The translations under genes and the position numbers were made by a program. The notes beneath the pieces are model-generated. The model searched no databases, was not told where the DNA came from, and saw only the letters and a list, made by a program, of their open reading frames with translations. DNA of 64,000 nt from Paenibacillus glacialis (GTDB taxonomy: Bacteria > Bacillota > Bacilli > Paenibacillales > Paenibacillaceae), in NCBI RefSeq assembly GCF_001637205.1, contig NZ_LVJH01000074.1:1-64000 (forward strand). Direction: 5' to 3'. Every line of letters begins with the position of its first letter. The first letter of the stretch is position 1. Of the stretch, positions 28,101-36,304 are shown piece after piece.

Positions 28101-28318
28101 AATATGCCACCATGAACTCCACCGGCGAGTGGCTCATATCTTTCCGTAGGATATGTACGACTAGGAATTCCAAAGAGCATCGCTCTAACAAATTGCATAA
28201 GCGTGCTTTTCCCCGCTTCGTTAGGTCCCATAAATACCGTAATTCCTGACTTTATCGTAATATCCTGTTCCTTCATGCGTCCAAATCCATGAATCTGAAG
28301 CCGTTCAATTCTCATCAC
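25118..28318 (-). CDS. yhaN: SbcC/Rad50-like ATPase, YhaN family
   Basis: 1066 residues. Walker A GPNEAGKST at residues 31-39 and a long bipartite coiled coil with many heptads. Two hydrophobic helices (about residues 500-550, LLWGSGILTIVIPILLL and LGSLLLLVDVILLW) interrupt the middle. The C-terminal lobe has signature LSRGTAEQMYLAMRFALA and Walker B PLLFDDIFVNFDEE. The fold is SMC-like, and the central membrane hairpin suggests a membrane-tethered DNA-repair complex. It overlaps yhaO by 4 bp (ATGA), so the two subunits are co-translated, like SbcD-SbcC. The convergent end overlaps the YkvI-type gene. Confidence 0.88.
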   Translation of the reverse strand: MMRIERLQIHGFGRMKEQDITIKSGITVFMGPNEAGKSTLMQFVRAMLFGIPSRTYPTERYEPLAGGVHGGILKLIDEDGAKWTISRYATSGEVGSGSGNRLEKLKIVKMDEHGQVRDCTQQDMERELLGGMSREIFNQLFAISLSELQEIRTLQSDEMSSYLFHAGIGGGGEIIQAERKLGQDMEKLYKPKGRVQEIAKVLQSMEQLDREITESRGFLQQYNVNALTLNQTVELLHQQEHMRHIQSAQLQLLRKAKEIRPMWLKWSEAMLEQSALPIVATFPADGLRRWESLQGEEDAASLRHTQLFRSKEELHTQLDNLPYDKQLEEQGAVIERLSNRRESYEVRKRDWQEAEAEAQALDTRLTHILRQINPGWTRSELQKFSTSVGERESVRRYAVGFAAYDRRIESLAQETHQLRRQMDIAEDNYRNAQQATKEETEIGRSRFAMMVPHSPQEMATLWNELQGAVERWRENRILRLSAKGQVDSEIAVQRRMKKLYLNLLWGSGILTIVIPILLLWSMGSVKAAVSLGSLLLLVDVILLWNGVMKFPRQHVKRSELNLASDERNELERITKIMSLLISDPLDAAGNEGYKKNPVDAGELESSVRELRKMMDVWQLWQQKLDKLYAEQKACQEREHVLSRELMRVGESMAKEESTFEDLEKSWESWLLERELHEHLSPEAVLDMFGLAEQGLENIDNLDKLRRKERLMYQECHDYELECLSLLSEETDRKDLSSVAWIELKKKEWVEYQETARKRNIVLSRIDSIEEEAKLVTDELERISILMQELMTEGEADSGEDFLRYGGIYNRREQLSAEIRQLGIIMFSGSDDRRKEDILNMLNTQDESELEIACHNCELKMNEVEARWNELQQQHGRLLQEKDQLELLCLHDTALQQLEEQKAVLKELTANYAVMSICAELISRTRRIYEEEKQPEVLKMASIYFERLTKGAYTRIVMKLGAKELLAEHRNLGLIDSGKLSRGTAEQMYLAMRFALASTMNTKTAVPLLFDDIFVNFDEERMIAALSLLQEISSTRQIIMMTCHPFVVKHIRSIDPTVNVISLQPSV

Positions 28319-29619
28319 TTTCTGCCCCCATCAGCAGCCCTTTCGAGCAGTAACACTGCGCCAAGCTCTCCAGCACGGTATAGCCACTCCTGTCTTTCTT
28401 GTTCGCTAGACTCGCTAATCATTCGTCTGATTTCTCTATTACTCATGAGTTGAGTCATTGCTGTCTCTATTAGTTCATTTCCGAACTCTCCGTCTTGCTC
28501 TGCTTGAGACTCAAGACGCATCATTTCACCTAAGAAACTGTCTTCACGCATCATGTCAGCCCGATCAATTTCAATCCCCGATTGAAGAGAAATACTTTCA
28601 GTCCACACCAATCCTCCGAAGTGCCCATTCTCTGCTCTCTCTATTTCTCTACGTCGTAGCTCCTGTTCTAGCTCGTCTGCTATATGTCCACCTTCTAGCG
28701 CACGATGTAACGAACTACGACCTGTGATAATCCATCGAACGATACTCATTTGGCCTGGGCGAAGTCGTCGAATTGTATCGACATGATCCTCAACTCGAAT
28801 TATCCATTCATCCTCATTATGAATACCTTCAATCGATATCTCTTCACGAAACCAACGTACACTGTCCAATTCATGAAAGGTCATATGTAGCGAAGCATCT
28901 TCTAATACTTCCACGACATAACATCCCTTAGGCCCAGTCTCCTTCACACTTCTTCCTTGAATGTTACCTGCATAAACAATATGCGGATATTCCTGAATTA
29001 CGCGACGTTGATGAATATGTCCTAACGCCCAATAATCATAACCCGATGCTTCTAACTCTTTGCGAGTGCAAGGAGAATAGGTCTCATGCGCGGGGTCTCC
29101 ATCCACATTGGCATGATGAATCGCAATATGAAACAAGCTCGAATCTGGGTCTCTAAGAAACTTCATTGCCGTATTCTCCGTAACCTTGGACGTAGGATAA
29201 GAGATTCCACTTATGACGGCAACCTCTTGCTGATCCCCCCGACGTCTAGCGATATAGCTCTCAACCTCAGCTCCGAACACATGTACATGCTCTGCATTCT
29301 GTATTTGAAGCCGAGGACCATCTAAGGGATCATGATTTCCGTGGATAATATACACGTGAATTCCGTGAGTTCCTAATTCTTCGAATGCGGCTTGCAATGA
29401 CAGATGAGCTCTCAACGAACTATCCGCTGCATCATATATATCGCCACTGATCAGAATAAAGTCCACTTGTTCAGCTACCGCAAGCGTCATCAAATGACGT
29501 AACGCCGAGAAGGTTGATTCTCTTAAATGCTGGCGTACAGATTCCGACAACCCTTTCATTCCAGCAAATTTGCTGTCTAGATGAAGATCAGCGGTATGAA
29601 TGAAGCGAAAAGGAGTCAT
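28315..29619 (-). CDS. yhaO: SbcD/Mre11-like metallophosphoesterase, YhaO family
   Basis: 434 residues. All calcineurin-like phosphoesterase metal motifs are present: FIHTADLHLDS, ISGDIYDAAD, IHGNHDPLDG, IAIHHAN and LGHIHQR. The C-terminal ~170 residues are a family-specific cap. As in Bacillus yhaO, it is a putative DNA repair exonuclease partnered with YhaN encoded immediately downstream. Its start codon shares one base with the stop of the glycosyltransferase gene. Confidence 0.9.
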   Translation of the reverse strand: MTPFRFIHTADLHLDSKFAGMKGLSESVRQHLRESTFSALRHLMTLAVAEQVDFILISGDIYDAADSSLRAHLSLQAAFEELGTHGIHVYIIHGNHDPLDGPRLQIQNAEHVHVFGAEVESYIARRRGDQQEVAVISGISYPTSKVTENTAMKFLRDPDSSLFHIAIHHANVDGDPAHETYSPCTRKELEASGYDYWALGHIHQRRVIQEYPHIVYAGNIQGRSVKETGPKGCYVVEVLEDASLHMTFHELDSVRWFREEISIEGIHNEDEWIIRVEDHVDTIRRLRPGQMSIVRWIITGRSSLHRALEGGHIADELEQELRRREIERAENGHFGGLVWTESISLQSGIEIDRADMMREDSFLGEMMRLESQAEQDGEFGNELIETAMTQLMSNREIRRMISESSEQERQEWLYRAGELGAVLLLERAADGGRK

Positions 29620-30758
29620 TATTCCTCACTCTTTCTTGAGTCGAATTGTAAATACATTTTTTTGAGTTCGTTGACCACATGAGTTAATGAATAATGGCTC
29701 TTTGCTTTCTCCCATGCAGACCGTGCTAATTCATATCGATAGGATGGATCACTAATGACTTTCTCAAGTGCTTCACTGAGTGCAACATAATCTTCTACAG
29801 GAACTAGTAATCCATTAACTCCGTCTTCTATTTGTTCAGAAATTCCCCCTACATCGCTTCCAACAAGCGCAAGGCAACTTAGAGCCGCTTCTGCAAATAC
29901 CGATCCGAATGCCTCCGCTCTTGATGGCAATACGAATATATCAAAGAATGGAACGAATTCTTCCGGATGTAGTGTGTACCCATAAAATATCGTTTCATTA
30001 TAAATACCTAATTCCTGAGCCAGCGCTTCCAATTCCTCACGGAATGGTCCATCACCGATAATATGCAGCACATAATCATGGCCTCGTTTTTTAAGTTCAG
30101 CACAGGCCTTAAATAGAATGTCTAATCCTTTAGCCGGAACTAGACGACAGACGCATACGAGCTGGGGCACCTCATTCTCATGAGGAACCGGCTTGAACCG
30201 CTTCTCATCAAATCCATTTGGAATGACGTTAATAAGTTCAGGGTGATCCACAAAAGATGAAATGTATCCCGCAAAAGACTGAGATACCGTTATTAATCGT
30301 TCACTTTTCAATTCTAATTCTCGATATAGGGACACTAGAAACTGATGCTCTAGTCCATTTTCTTCAATACGCTCATTGAGAACAAGCTCTCGCTCATAAC
30401 TTGAGTGAATGGTTTGGATGAGTGGAACATTCGGGAACACATGCTTTAATGCAAGTCCAGCAATCGGATGATGCGCATGAATGAGATCATGTGGCTGTTG
30501 AATACGCATGCGAGTCCACCAGATATAATCTCGATAAGTCTGAATATATTTCTGTACAATATCACTCTGTGCATATTGAGTCCAGTCGAACGTATCAAAA
30601 ACAATATCCTCCCGCCCTTTATTGCGAAGTCTTCTAGGAAGCCAGAACATTTCCATCTCCCAACGTGAAGAGCTGAAACGATCCTGCATATAAGGAATCA
30701 TGGAAGAAACACCACCCGGCTGTTCAGGTGGAAAAAAAAGTGCTTGTAGTAATCTCAT
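29619..30758 (-). CDS. Glycosyltransferase family 4
   Basis: 379 residues, GT-B fold. N-terminal FFPPEQPGGVSSMI and HAHHPIAGL (acceptor lobe). The C-terminal donor lobe has LVCVCRLVPAKGLDILFKA, the GDGPFREEL motif and the E-x7-E signature region SRAEAFGSVFAEAALS. It probably transfers a sugar from a nucleotide donor to a lipid or glycan in the cytoplasm. It is first in the operon with yhaO and yhaN, an unrelated function. AAGAGGGAAA precedes the ATG. Confidence 0.88.
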   Translation of the reverse strand: MRLLQALFFPPEQPGGVSSMIPYMQDRFSSSRWEMEMFWLPRRLRNKGREDIVFDTFDWTQYAQSDIVQKYIQTYRDYIWWTRMRIQQPHDLIHAHHPIAGLALKHVFPNVPLIQTIHSSYERELVLNERIEENGLEHQFLVSLYRELELKSERLITVSQSFAGYISSFVDHPELINVIPNGFDEKRFKPVPHENEVPQLVCVCRLVPAKGLDILFKACAELKKRGHDYVLHIIGDGPFREELEALAQELGIYNETIFYGYTLHPEEFVPFFDIFVLPSRAEAFGSVFAEAALSCLALVGSDVGGISEQIEDGVNGLLVPVEDYVALSEALEKVISDPSYRYELARSAWEKAKSHYSLTHVVNELKKMYLQFDSRKSEE

Positions 30759-30912
30759 TGAGTTTCCCTCTTTCTATCATGCCTTAACTATTCATAATCT
30801 GAGGATATATGGTATATTTAGAACATATGTTTCAAATTTCAATACATAGAAAAAGTTGCATCATCTCTATACATATTAGCTGTACAAAACTCCACTTCAG
30901 GAACGAGGAATA

Positions 30913-32058
30913 ATGATGTCATCTTCACCATGGTCCTCCCCTATCCTTCCAGGGATCGCCGCATCAATCGGTCTATACATAGTACTCATTATGACGGTAA
31001 TGTGTCTCATTATGTATAGCAAACAACGCAAGAAAGCGTACCTTTATATGGTGCTTGCCTTTCTCTTTATTATGACATATGAAGGGATGAACATCCATTT
31101 TTACCTTTCACACGAAAAACCCGAATATTCCATTTGGCCTGCAAGAATGCAAGTCTTCTCCTTTCTCATTTTAAATGTCTCCGTCTATCTTCTGTATAGA
31201 AAAATGAACAAGAAGACCAATGTCATTCTTGGATTGATGTTGTTACTATTTCTTCTTCCTATCTTTTCTCCAGGCCTATCACTATTTCATATAAACTCAG
31301 GGCAGATGCTCTATCTCAGTCTTTATCAAGGGCTAATTGCTATCTTAGGTTTCTGCATGATATCTCCACGTATTGGTCAACGATATAAATATAATTTGGG
31401 CATTCTAATTATTCTAATCTGGGCTGTGATGAACCTTATTTATCGATATACCGACGATTGTGGTACCACTTTCAATTCCGTGCGATTATTTCTTCCACTG
31501 ATGTATTACACCGTTATCTTTTTTATATTGTTTGAACGAATTGTAGAGCAATTACAATCCATCTATCGTTCTTCTATTACCGATGGTTTAACCAACCTTT
31601 ATAACCGTAGATTTTTCATGAAGAATGTAAACCGGTATGTGGATCAAGGTCTAAAGATCTCTGTTATCTTTTGTGATATCGATAATTTCAAGAAGTTGAA
31701 TGACACGCAGGGGCATGGCAAGGCTGACCAAGTGCTTCAACAGGTATCTGCCATTCTAGAAGAAGAAGTATCTGGCGTTGGCCTGACTGGTCGATATGGA
31801 GGAGAAGAACTCGTAGCGGCAATCGTAGACAAACGAGCTAAAGTTAATCAGATAGCTGAGAATGTGCGCTCACGTGTAGAACACGAGACCATCGTAACGA
31901 TAAGCATTGGATATAGTAGTCTCAGAAAGAATGTAACGGCTGATGAATTGGTATCACAGGCAGATCAAGCCATGTATCGCTCCAAGACAACGGGTAAGAA
32001 TAAGGTCAGTCCTTTTTATACATCTTCTTCTAAAGAACCCAAACAAGCCTCTTCTTGA
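30913..32058 (+). CDS. Membrane diguanylate cyclase (GGDEF domain)
   Basis: 381 residues. About seven membrane segments in the first 210 residues form a sensor, followed by a GGDEF domain (about 220-365) starting DGLTNLYNRRFF. The metal and substrate motif FCDIDNFKKLND is intact. The signature is GGEEL rather than GGDEF/GGEEF, and no RxxD inhibitory site precedes it. The enzyme is probably active and not product-inhibited, but the final Leu is unusual. It would make cyclic di-GMP. GAACGAGG precedes the ATG. Monocistronic. Confidence 0.87.
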   Translation: MMSSSPWSSPILPGIAASIGLYIVLIMTVMCLIMYSKQRKKAYLYMVLAFLFIMTYEGMNIHFYLSHEKPEYSIWPARMQVFSFLILNVSVYLLYRKMNKKTNVILGLMLLLFLLPIFSPGLSLFHINSGQMLYLSLYQGLIAILGFCMISPRIGQRYKYNLGILIILIWAVMNLIYRYTDDCGTTFNSVRLFLPLMYYTVIFFILFERIVEQLQSIYRSSITDGLTNLYNRRFFMKNVNRYVDQGLKISVIFCDIDNFKKLNDTQGHGKADQVLQQVSAILEEEVSGVGLTGRYGGEELVAAIVDKRAKVNQIAENVRSRVEHETIVTISIGYSSLRKNVTADELVSQADQAMYRSKTTGKNKVSPFYTSSSKEPKQASS

Positions 32059-32360
32059 TTTTAAAAATGGATAATACTTGAGGGAGACAACAAAGAGGTA
32101 TAAACCGCTGGTCTATCATGATTCATCTGACCGAGAACATTTCTAACAAGAAAGACAAAAAAACCTCCAGTAAGAAGAAAGTCGTTTGTTATTTCGACCT
32201 AATTTTCTAGGTATACGATTTGCGTGATTTCAGAACTTTTATTTCTGCTCGATAGCAAGAGAGCATTAGGATTTGTGGAATGCACCTTACTGTTGCTACG
32301 CAAACATTTTGGGAGTGGCCTAGATAGGGGCAGATACAACAGGAACATGGTTCATAATTA

Positions 32361-32396
32361 AAAGGCTATTGAAAATTACTCCAATAGCCTTTTTCT
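32361..32396. terminator. Bidirectional terminator
   Basis: aaaggctatt / aatagccttttt stem directly after the stop of the 32398-32778 gene. T-runs are present on both strands. The rest of the 339-base gap 32059-32397 shows nothing recognisable. Confidence 0.7.
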
Positions 32397-32397
32397 A

Positions 32398-32778
32398 TTA
32401 TGAAATTAATAAATCAATTAATGATGTAACGCTTATAAAAATTATAATAATTAAATAAGCATAAAATAAAAAAATAGCAATTTTTTTTCCTACTACAGAA
32501 AATTTATGATTAGGATAACTTTTAGATAACATGTAAGATAAGACAATCAATCCTATTCCTAATAAACTTTTTATACTTGAAAATGCTTGAAAAAGTGCTT
32601 CTAGTTGAGACAGTGATTTTGTTTGGATGGTACAAACATATAAGCCTGAAATAGAGATAACGGATGATAAACTACCCACTCCCCATGTTTGTTTAGCCTT
32701 TTCACCACTGTCTGACAAGTTCCCAACATCTACGTTAGAATCGTTAACAATCGGCTTAGCCCCACTATTACTAACCAT
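32398..32778 (-). CDS. Small membrane protein of unknown function
   Basis: 126 residues. An N-terminal polar segment of about 30 residues is followed by three hydrophobic segments (about 35-52, 68-88, 100-125). TTAGGAG precedes the ATG. It is strongly AT-rich compared with flanking genes. No family recognised. The 440-base gap downstream in coordinate (32779-33220) holds only the HAD gene's terminator. Confidence 0.6.
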   Translation of the reverse strand: MVSNSGAKPIVNDSNVDVGNLSDSGEKAKQTWGVGSLSSVISISGLYVCTIQTKSLSQLEALFQAFSSIKSLLGIGLIVLSYMLSKSYPNHKFSVVGKKIAIFLFYAYLIIIIFISVTSLIDLLIS

Positions 32779-33113
32779 TTATCCAACTCCTAAGATTGAT
32801 GTTATTTTACTATGCTAGTTACACCTTGTTAATTCTCATTAGATGTGACAATTAAACTCCGTCATGTCGACATTCTCGTAATCAGCTAAATGAATTATCA
32901 GGAGGGACTTCTGCGTTTCCCTTTACACATTGTTCCATATATTTCCTAACTAATTTATTATTGTTTACTTTTAAAAAAAGGTCAATATAAATAAGCGCGT
33001 GACCTTGTCCGATTGTTGCTGATTAATTTACCGGTGAAATCTCCAGTTAAATAGTTATAAGAGCCCCTCAAACCCTGATTTCAAACATATCCAGAAAATA
33101 GTTCACGCAAAAT

Positions 33114-33156
33114 AAGACTACCCCAGCCCGCTTGTTTACGGAGATAAGGTAGTCTT
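33114..33156 (-). terminator. Terminator of the HAD hydrolase gene
   Basis: aagactacc / ggtagtctt stem with an imperfectly paired interior, followed by attttg on the reverse strand. Confidence 0.6.
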
Positions 33157-33220
33157 ACTTTATTGTTACATGTCCCTCAGTGCACTTTGGCAGTTCTGCC
33201 CGAGGATTACAATTTCTCTA

Positions 33221-34021
33221 TTATGAAAGGCAATATTTAAGCAGCGCAACATGTACTCCGTCTTCATTATTTGTTAGCGTTATTTCATCAGCAGCTGCTT
33301 TAACTTCTATTGGAGAATTATCCATAGCAATACCTTTACCTGCATAGGTAAGCATCGTAATGTCGTTATGATAATTTCCTATAGCTAGAATTTCTTCTTG
33401 CTGAATTCCTCGCTTTATTGCAAACTGTTTCAACGCATTTCCTTTCGATGCTTCTTGATCCATGAGATCAATGAAATATTCTCCGCTACGAAGCATATTA
33501 AGTTCAGAGTTCCACGTGCCAAATTCCTTATACGCCTCATCTAATTGTGCTGGTTCACCGAACATCGTAAATTTAACGATAGGATCCTTTAAGTCAGACC
33601 ATTCTGGCAAATTAAAAGGTAAAGTCAAAAAGTTCTCATACATATTACGAACCTCTACCTTCAGATTCTCCACACTTTCAACGAACATTTCAAACGCTGT
33701 ATTTACATCAAAATGAATATCCTTCTCCCTGCAATACTCAATATAAGGGGTTAACAACAGCGGATCCATAGAGAATTGATGAATAATTTCTCTTGTCTCA
33801 ACTTTTGCAGTAGCTGCGCCATTATGGCTGATAACATATCCCATCAACCCCATTTTTTCCATAAAGGGAATTGAGTTTTGCGGACCTCGGCCCGTACATA
33901 CAATAATCTCTGCCCCTTGCTTAGATACTGCCTTTACAGTCTCCATCGTCTGTTCACTGATGTCATGATCATCATTCAAAAGTGTCCCGTCTAGATCCAG
34001 TGCAATTAGTTTGTATTTCAT
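33221..34021 (-). CDS. Cof-type HAD-IIB family hydrolase
   Basis: 266 residues. Motif I LIALDLDGTLLND supplies the nucleophile and acid Asp; motif II is IIVCTGR; the C2B cap spans about 85-190; motif III Lys is in EASKGNALKQ; motif IV is IAIGNYHNDITML. This subfamily usually dephosphorylates sugar phosphates or FMN-like substrates. The internal ATG at 34021 is chosen because AAGG/GGATGGAG lies before it and the upstream ATG overlaps that sequence. Confidence 0.9.
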   Translation of the reverse strand: MKYKLIALDLDGTLLNDDHDISEQTMETVKAVSKQGAEIIVCTGRGPQNSIPFMEKMGLMGYVISHNGAATAKVETREIIHQFSMDPLLLTPYIEYCREKDIHFDVNTAFEMFVESVENLKVEVRNMYENFLTLPFNLPEWSDLKDPIVKFTMFGEPAQLDEAYKEFGTWNSELNMLRSGEYFIDLMDQEASKGNALKQFAIKRGIQQEEILAIGNYHNDITMLTYAGKGIAMDNSPIEVKAAADEITLTNNEDGVHVALLKYCLS

Positions 34022-34068
34022 TTCTCCATCCATCCTTTTCTATCTCTATATTTATCTACATTTATCTA

Positions 34069-34818
34069 TTATGATTCCTTAACTAACAAGGATAACTCCT
34101 CTGGGGTCAATTCTCGATATGTCCCAATTTCTAGCGTAGGATCAAGATGGAGTTGTCCCATCTGAACTCGTTTGAGATAGATCACCTTTTTGCCTACTGC
34201 TTCAAACATCCGCTTCACCTGATGAAACTTACCTTCATGAATCGTAAGTGAAATCTTTGAAATTACCCGATCTCCATGTTCTTGGCTTAGCACTACCAAC
34301 TCGCCTGGCAACGTCTTGTACCCGTCATCAAGTGTAACTCCAGCAACAAACTGCTTAACATCATCCAGCCCAACATCCCCATCCACAAATGCTTCATACG
34401 TCTTGGGTACATGTCTTCGTGGAGACAACAGGCTATGTGCAAGCTTCCCATCATTCGTTAGCAACAGTAAGCCCTCTGTGTCTTTATCTAATCTTCCCAC
34501 AGGAAAGAGTTCAAACACGGCATGCGTAGGATCTATTAGATCTAGTACAGTAGCTTCCCGCTTGTCCTCCGTAGCAGACACGACTCCAGGAGGCTTGTGC
34601 AACATAAGATAGATAAACTCCTTATATTCAATTCTCTCACCATTTAGCTCAATAGTATCGTTGTAGGGATCCACGTGCAACCCTCTATCTTTCACAATGA
34701 TCCCATTTACCTTAATACAGCCCTGCTTCACCATGATTTTGATATCATTTCGTGAACCATGGCCTAGATGGGCCAAAATTCTATCAATTCTTTGCGTCGT
34801 GCGTCTTCCACCACTCAT
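34069..34818 (-). CDS. 16S rRNA pseudouridine synthase, RsuA/RluB/E/F family
   Basis: 249 residues. The N-terminal S4 RNA-binding domain (RIDRILAHLGHGSRNDIKIMV) is followed by the catalytic domain with the nucleophilic Asp in GRLDKDTEGLLLLT and the motif EGKFHQVKRMFEAVG. The family modifies uridines in rRNA; the specific site is not deducible. The start at 34818 follows GGGAGGTGGG. It lies 47 bases upstream of the HAD gene on the same strand. Confidence 0.9.
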   Translation of the reverse strand: MSGGRRTTQRIDRILAHLGHGSRNDIKIMVKQGCIKVNGIIVKDRGLHVDPYNDTIELNGERIEYKEFIYLMLHKPPGVVSATEDKREATVLDLIDPTHAVFELFPVGRLDKDTEGLLLLTNDGKLAHSLLSPRRHVPKTYEAFVDGDVGLDDVKQFVAGVTLDDGYKTLPGELVVLSQEHGDRVISKISLTIHEGKFHQVKRMFEAVGKKVIYLKRVQMGQLHLDPTLEIGTYRELTPEELSLLVKES

Positions 34819-34928
34819 CGTGATGCCCACCTCCCTCATATCTATGTCTCCTCGTCTAACCGTTCTCTTATCAAAAGACGAATTCAGACAAGATTAATTT
34901 CAAACCATAACTTCCATATTACGTCAGC

Positions 34929-34955
34929 AACCCGCTATGAAATCCATAGCGGGTT
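34929..34955 (-). terminator. Terminator after the DUF309 gene
   Basis: aacccgctatg / catagcgggtt perfect 11-bp stem between the DUF309 stop and the pseudouridine synthase start. Confidence 0.6.
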
Positions 34956-34996
34956 GTTTCATACAATATACCACAGGCAACAATGTCCACTAACGG

Positions 34997-35467
34997 TTAT
35001 TTATCAACATGTGTCTGTCTATTCCGTGGACGATCCGGCGGCTCCGGTCCTCGACGCTGCGGAATATTAGGTATAATTGTTCTTTCGACTCGTTCTACCG
35101 CAAGTTGCAATTCTGGATCAACGATAATAATGGTTAGGTCGTAATAAGGAAACGGAGACTCCTCATATTCCTCTAATGCCTTGGCATAATGGCGGACCTG
35201 ACTTACTAATGAACCCATCTCGATACCAAGTGTGAGCGATGGGTACTTCTCCAATTGATCAGCAGCACTATGCAACATCTTCCTGCCACCTATTATATTG
35301 TTATTACGGAAATGATACAGCCCTACAGCAACCTGAAGAAGACCTTTATATAGTGGATCACGATTATTATGAAGCCACAGCTCTTCTAGTACCTCATGAC
35401 ATTCGAAGTAGTCTTGGTCTCGATTGAAATAAATGAGATACGAGAGATATAATTCCTCATATTTCAT
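34997..35467 (-). CDS. DUF309 family protein
   Basis: 156 residues. The family signature DYFECHEVLEELW near the N terminus is followed by LLQVAVGLYHFRNNN; it is a helical domain. The C-terminal tail is proline- and arginine-rich (RRGPEPPDRPRNRQ). Its start overlaps the end of relQ by 11 bp, so translation is probably coupled. Function unknown. Confidence 0.85.
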   Translation of the reverse strand: MKYEELYLSYLIYFNRDQDYFECHEVLEELWLHNNRDPLYKGLLQVAVGLYHFRNNNIIGGRKMLHSAADQLEKYPSLTLGIEMGSLVSQVRHYAKALEEYEESPFPYYDLTIIIVDPELQLAVERVERTIIPNIPQRRGPEPPDRPRNRQTHVDK

Positions 35468-36275
35468 CAGGGTTCTGACCCTTTTTTGTTAAAGCAATCA
35501 GTTGCTTCACCTCATCCAATAACAACTTCATCTCATCCATCTCATGTCTTCGCCAGATGTCATTGAATCGGTCTTGGAACCCAATAGCTTCATTAACCAG
35601 ATGGTAAAAATACAACTGGTGGATAAGTGAAAGAACCTGTGTTGTAACATTGGAATCTTCCTCAAATTGCATCTGCGCTTCCAATATATCTTCACGGATA
35701 CTCGACATCTCATTATCCAGTATAGATGCCGCCTCCCCTGCCTTCGTCAATCGTTTGCGAATATTATCAGGTAAGCTCTCTCGGTATTTATAACTAAGGG
35801 AATGTTCAATGGTAGCCCAGAAGTTCATCGCTAATGTACGAATTTGAATTTCGGCTAGAACAATTTTCTGTCCAAGAGCGGTTTGTACTGGATATTCAAT
35901 AATCATATGAAAGCTACGATAACCACTTTCCTTATAATTCGTAATATAATCTTTTTCATACAATACTTTCAGATCTTTGCGATTACGAATATATTCAGCT
36001 ACTCGCCGTATATCTTCAACGAATTGGCACATGATCCTAATTCCCGCAATATCCTCAATCCCACTCTCAAGTTGGTCCATGGGAACATTAAGGCGCTTTG
36101 CCTTATTGAGAATGCTAGATATTTTCTTGACTCTACCTGTTACAAACTCAATGGGAGCATATTCTTCACGCTTCTTCAATTCAGAACGCATCGTTTTAAA
36201 CTTAACTTTAAGTTCCTCTACTGACTGTTCATATGGGAGCAAAAACATGCTCCAATCCCTGTTGTCTATCCCCAT
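35457..36275 (-). CDS. relQ: Small alarmone synthetase, RelQ/YjbM type
   Basis: Synthesises (p)ppGpp from ATP and GDP/GTP; there is no hydrolase domain. 272 residues. The synthetase core shows EFVTGRVKKISSIL, DIAGIRIMC, YKESGYRSFHMI and VLAEIQIRTLAMNFWATIEHSLSYKY, all matching RelQ/YjbM, which forms tetramers. It is about 60 residues longer than the ~211-residue Bacillus protein, with an additional helical C terminus (FYHLVNEAIGFQDRF...LLDEVKQLIALTKK). AGGAGG precedes the ATG. It lies 29 bases downstream of pyrD and overlaps the DUF309 gene. Confidence 0.9.
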   Translation of the reverse strand: MGIDNRDWSMFLLPYEQSVEELKVKFKTMRSELKKREEYAPIEFVTGRVKKISSILNKAKRLNVPMDQLESGIEDIAGIRIMCQFVEDIRRVAEYIRNRKDLKVLYEKDYITNYKESGYRSFHMIIEYPVQTALGQKIVLAEIQIRTLAMNFWATIEHSLSYKYRESLPDNIRKRLTKAGEAASILDNEMSSIREDILEAQMQFEEDSNVTTQVLSLIHQLYFYHLVNEAIGFQDRFNDIWRRHEMDEMKLLLDEVKQLIALTKKGQNPDEI

Positions 36276-36304
36276 ATTCTACCGAGCCTCCTGTCTGTTC
36301 ACCT

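Noticed and set aside
25118-28318. CHNC in YhaN as a Rad50 zinc hook
   Set aside because: The CxxC lies in the C-terminal part of the coil, not at the apex; the central position is taken by the membrane hairpin.
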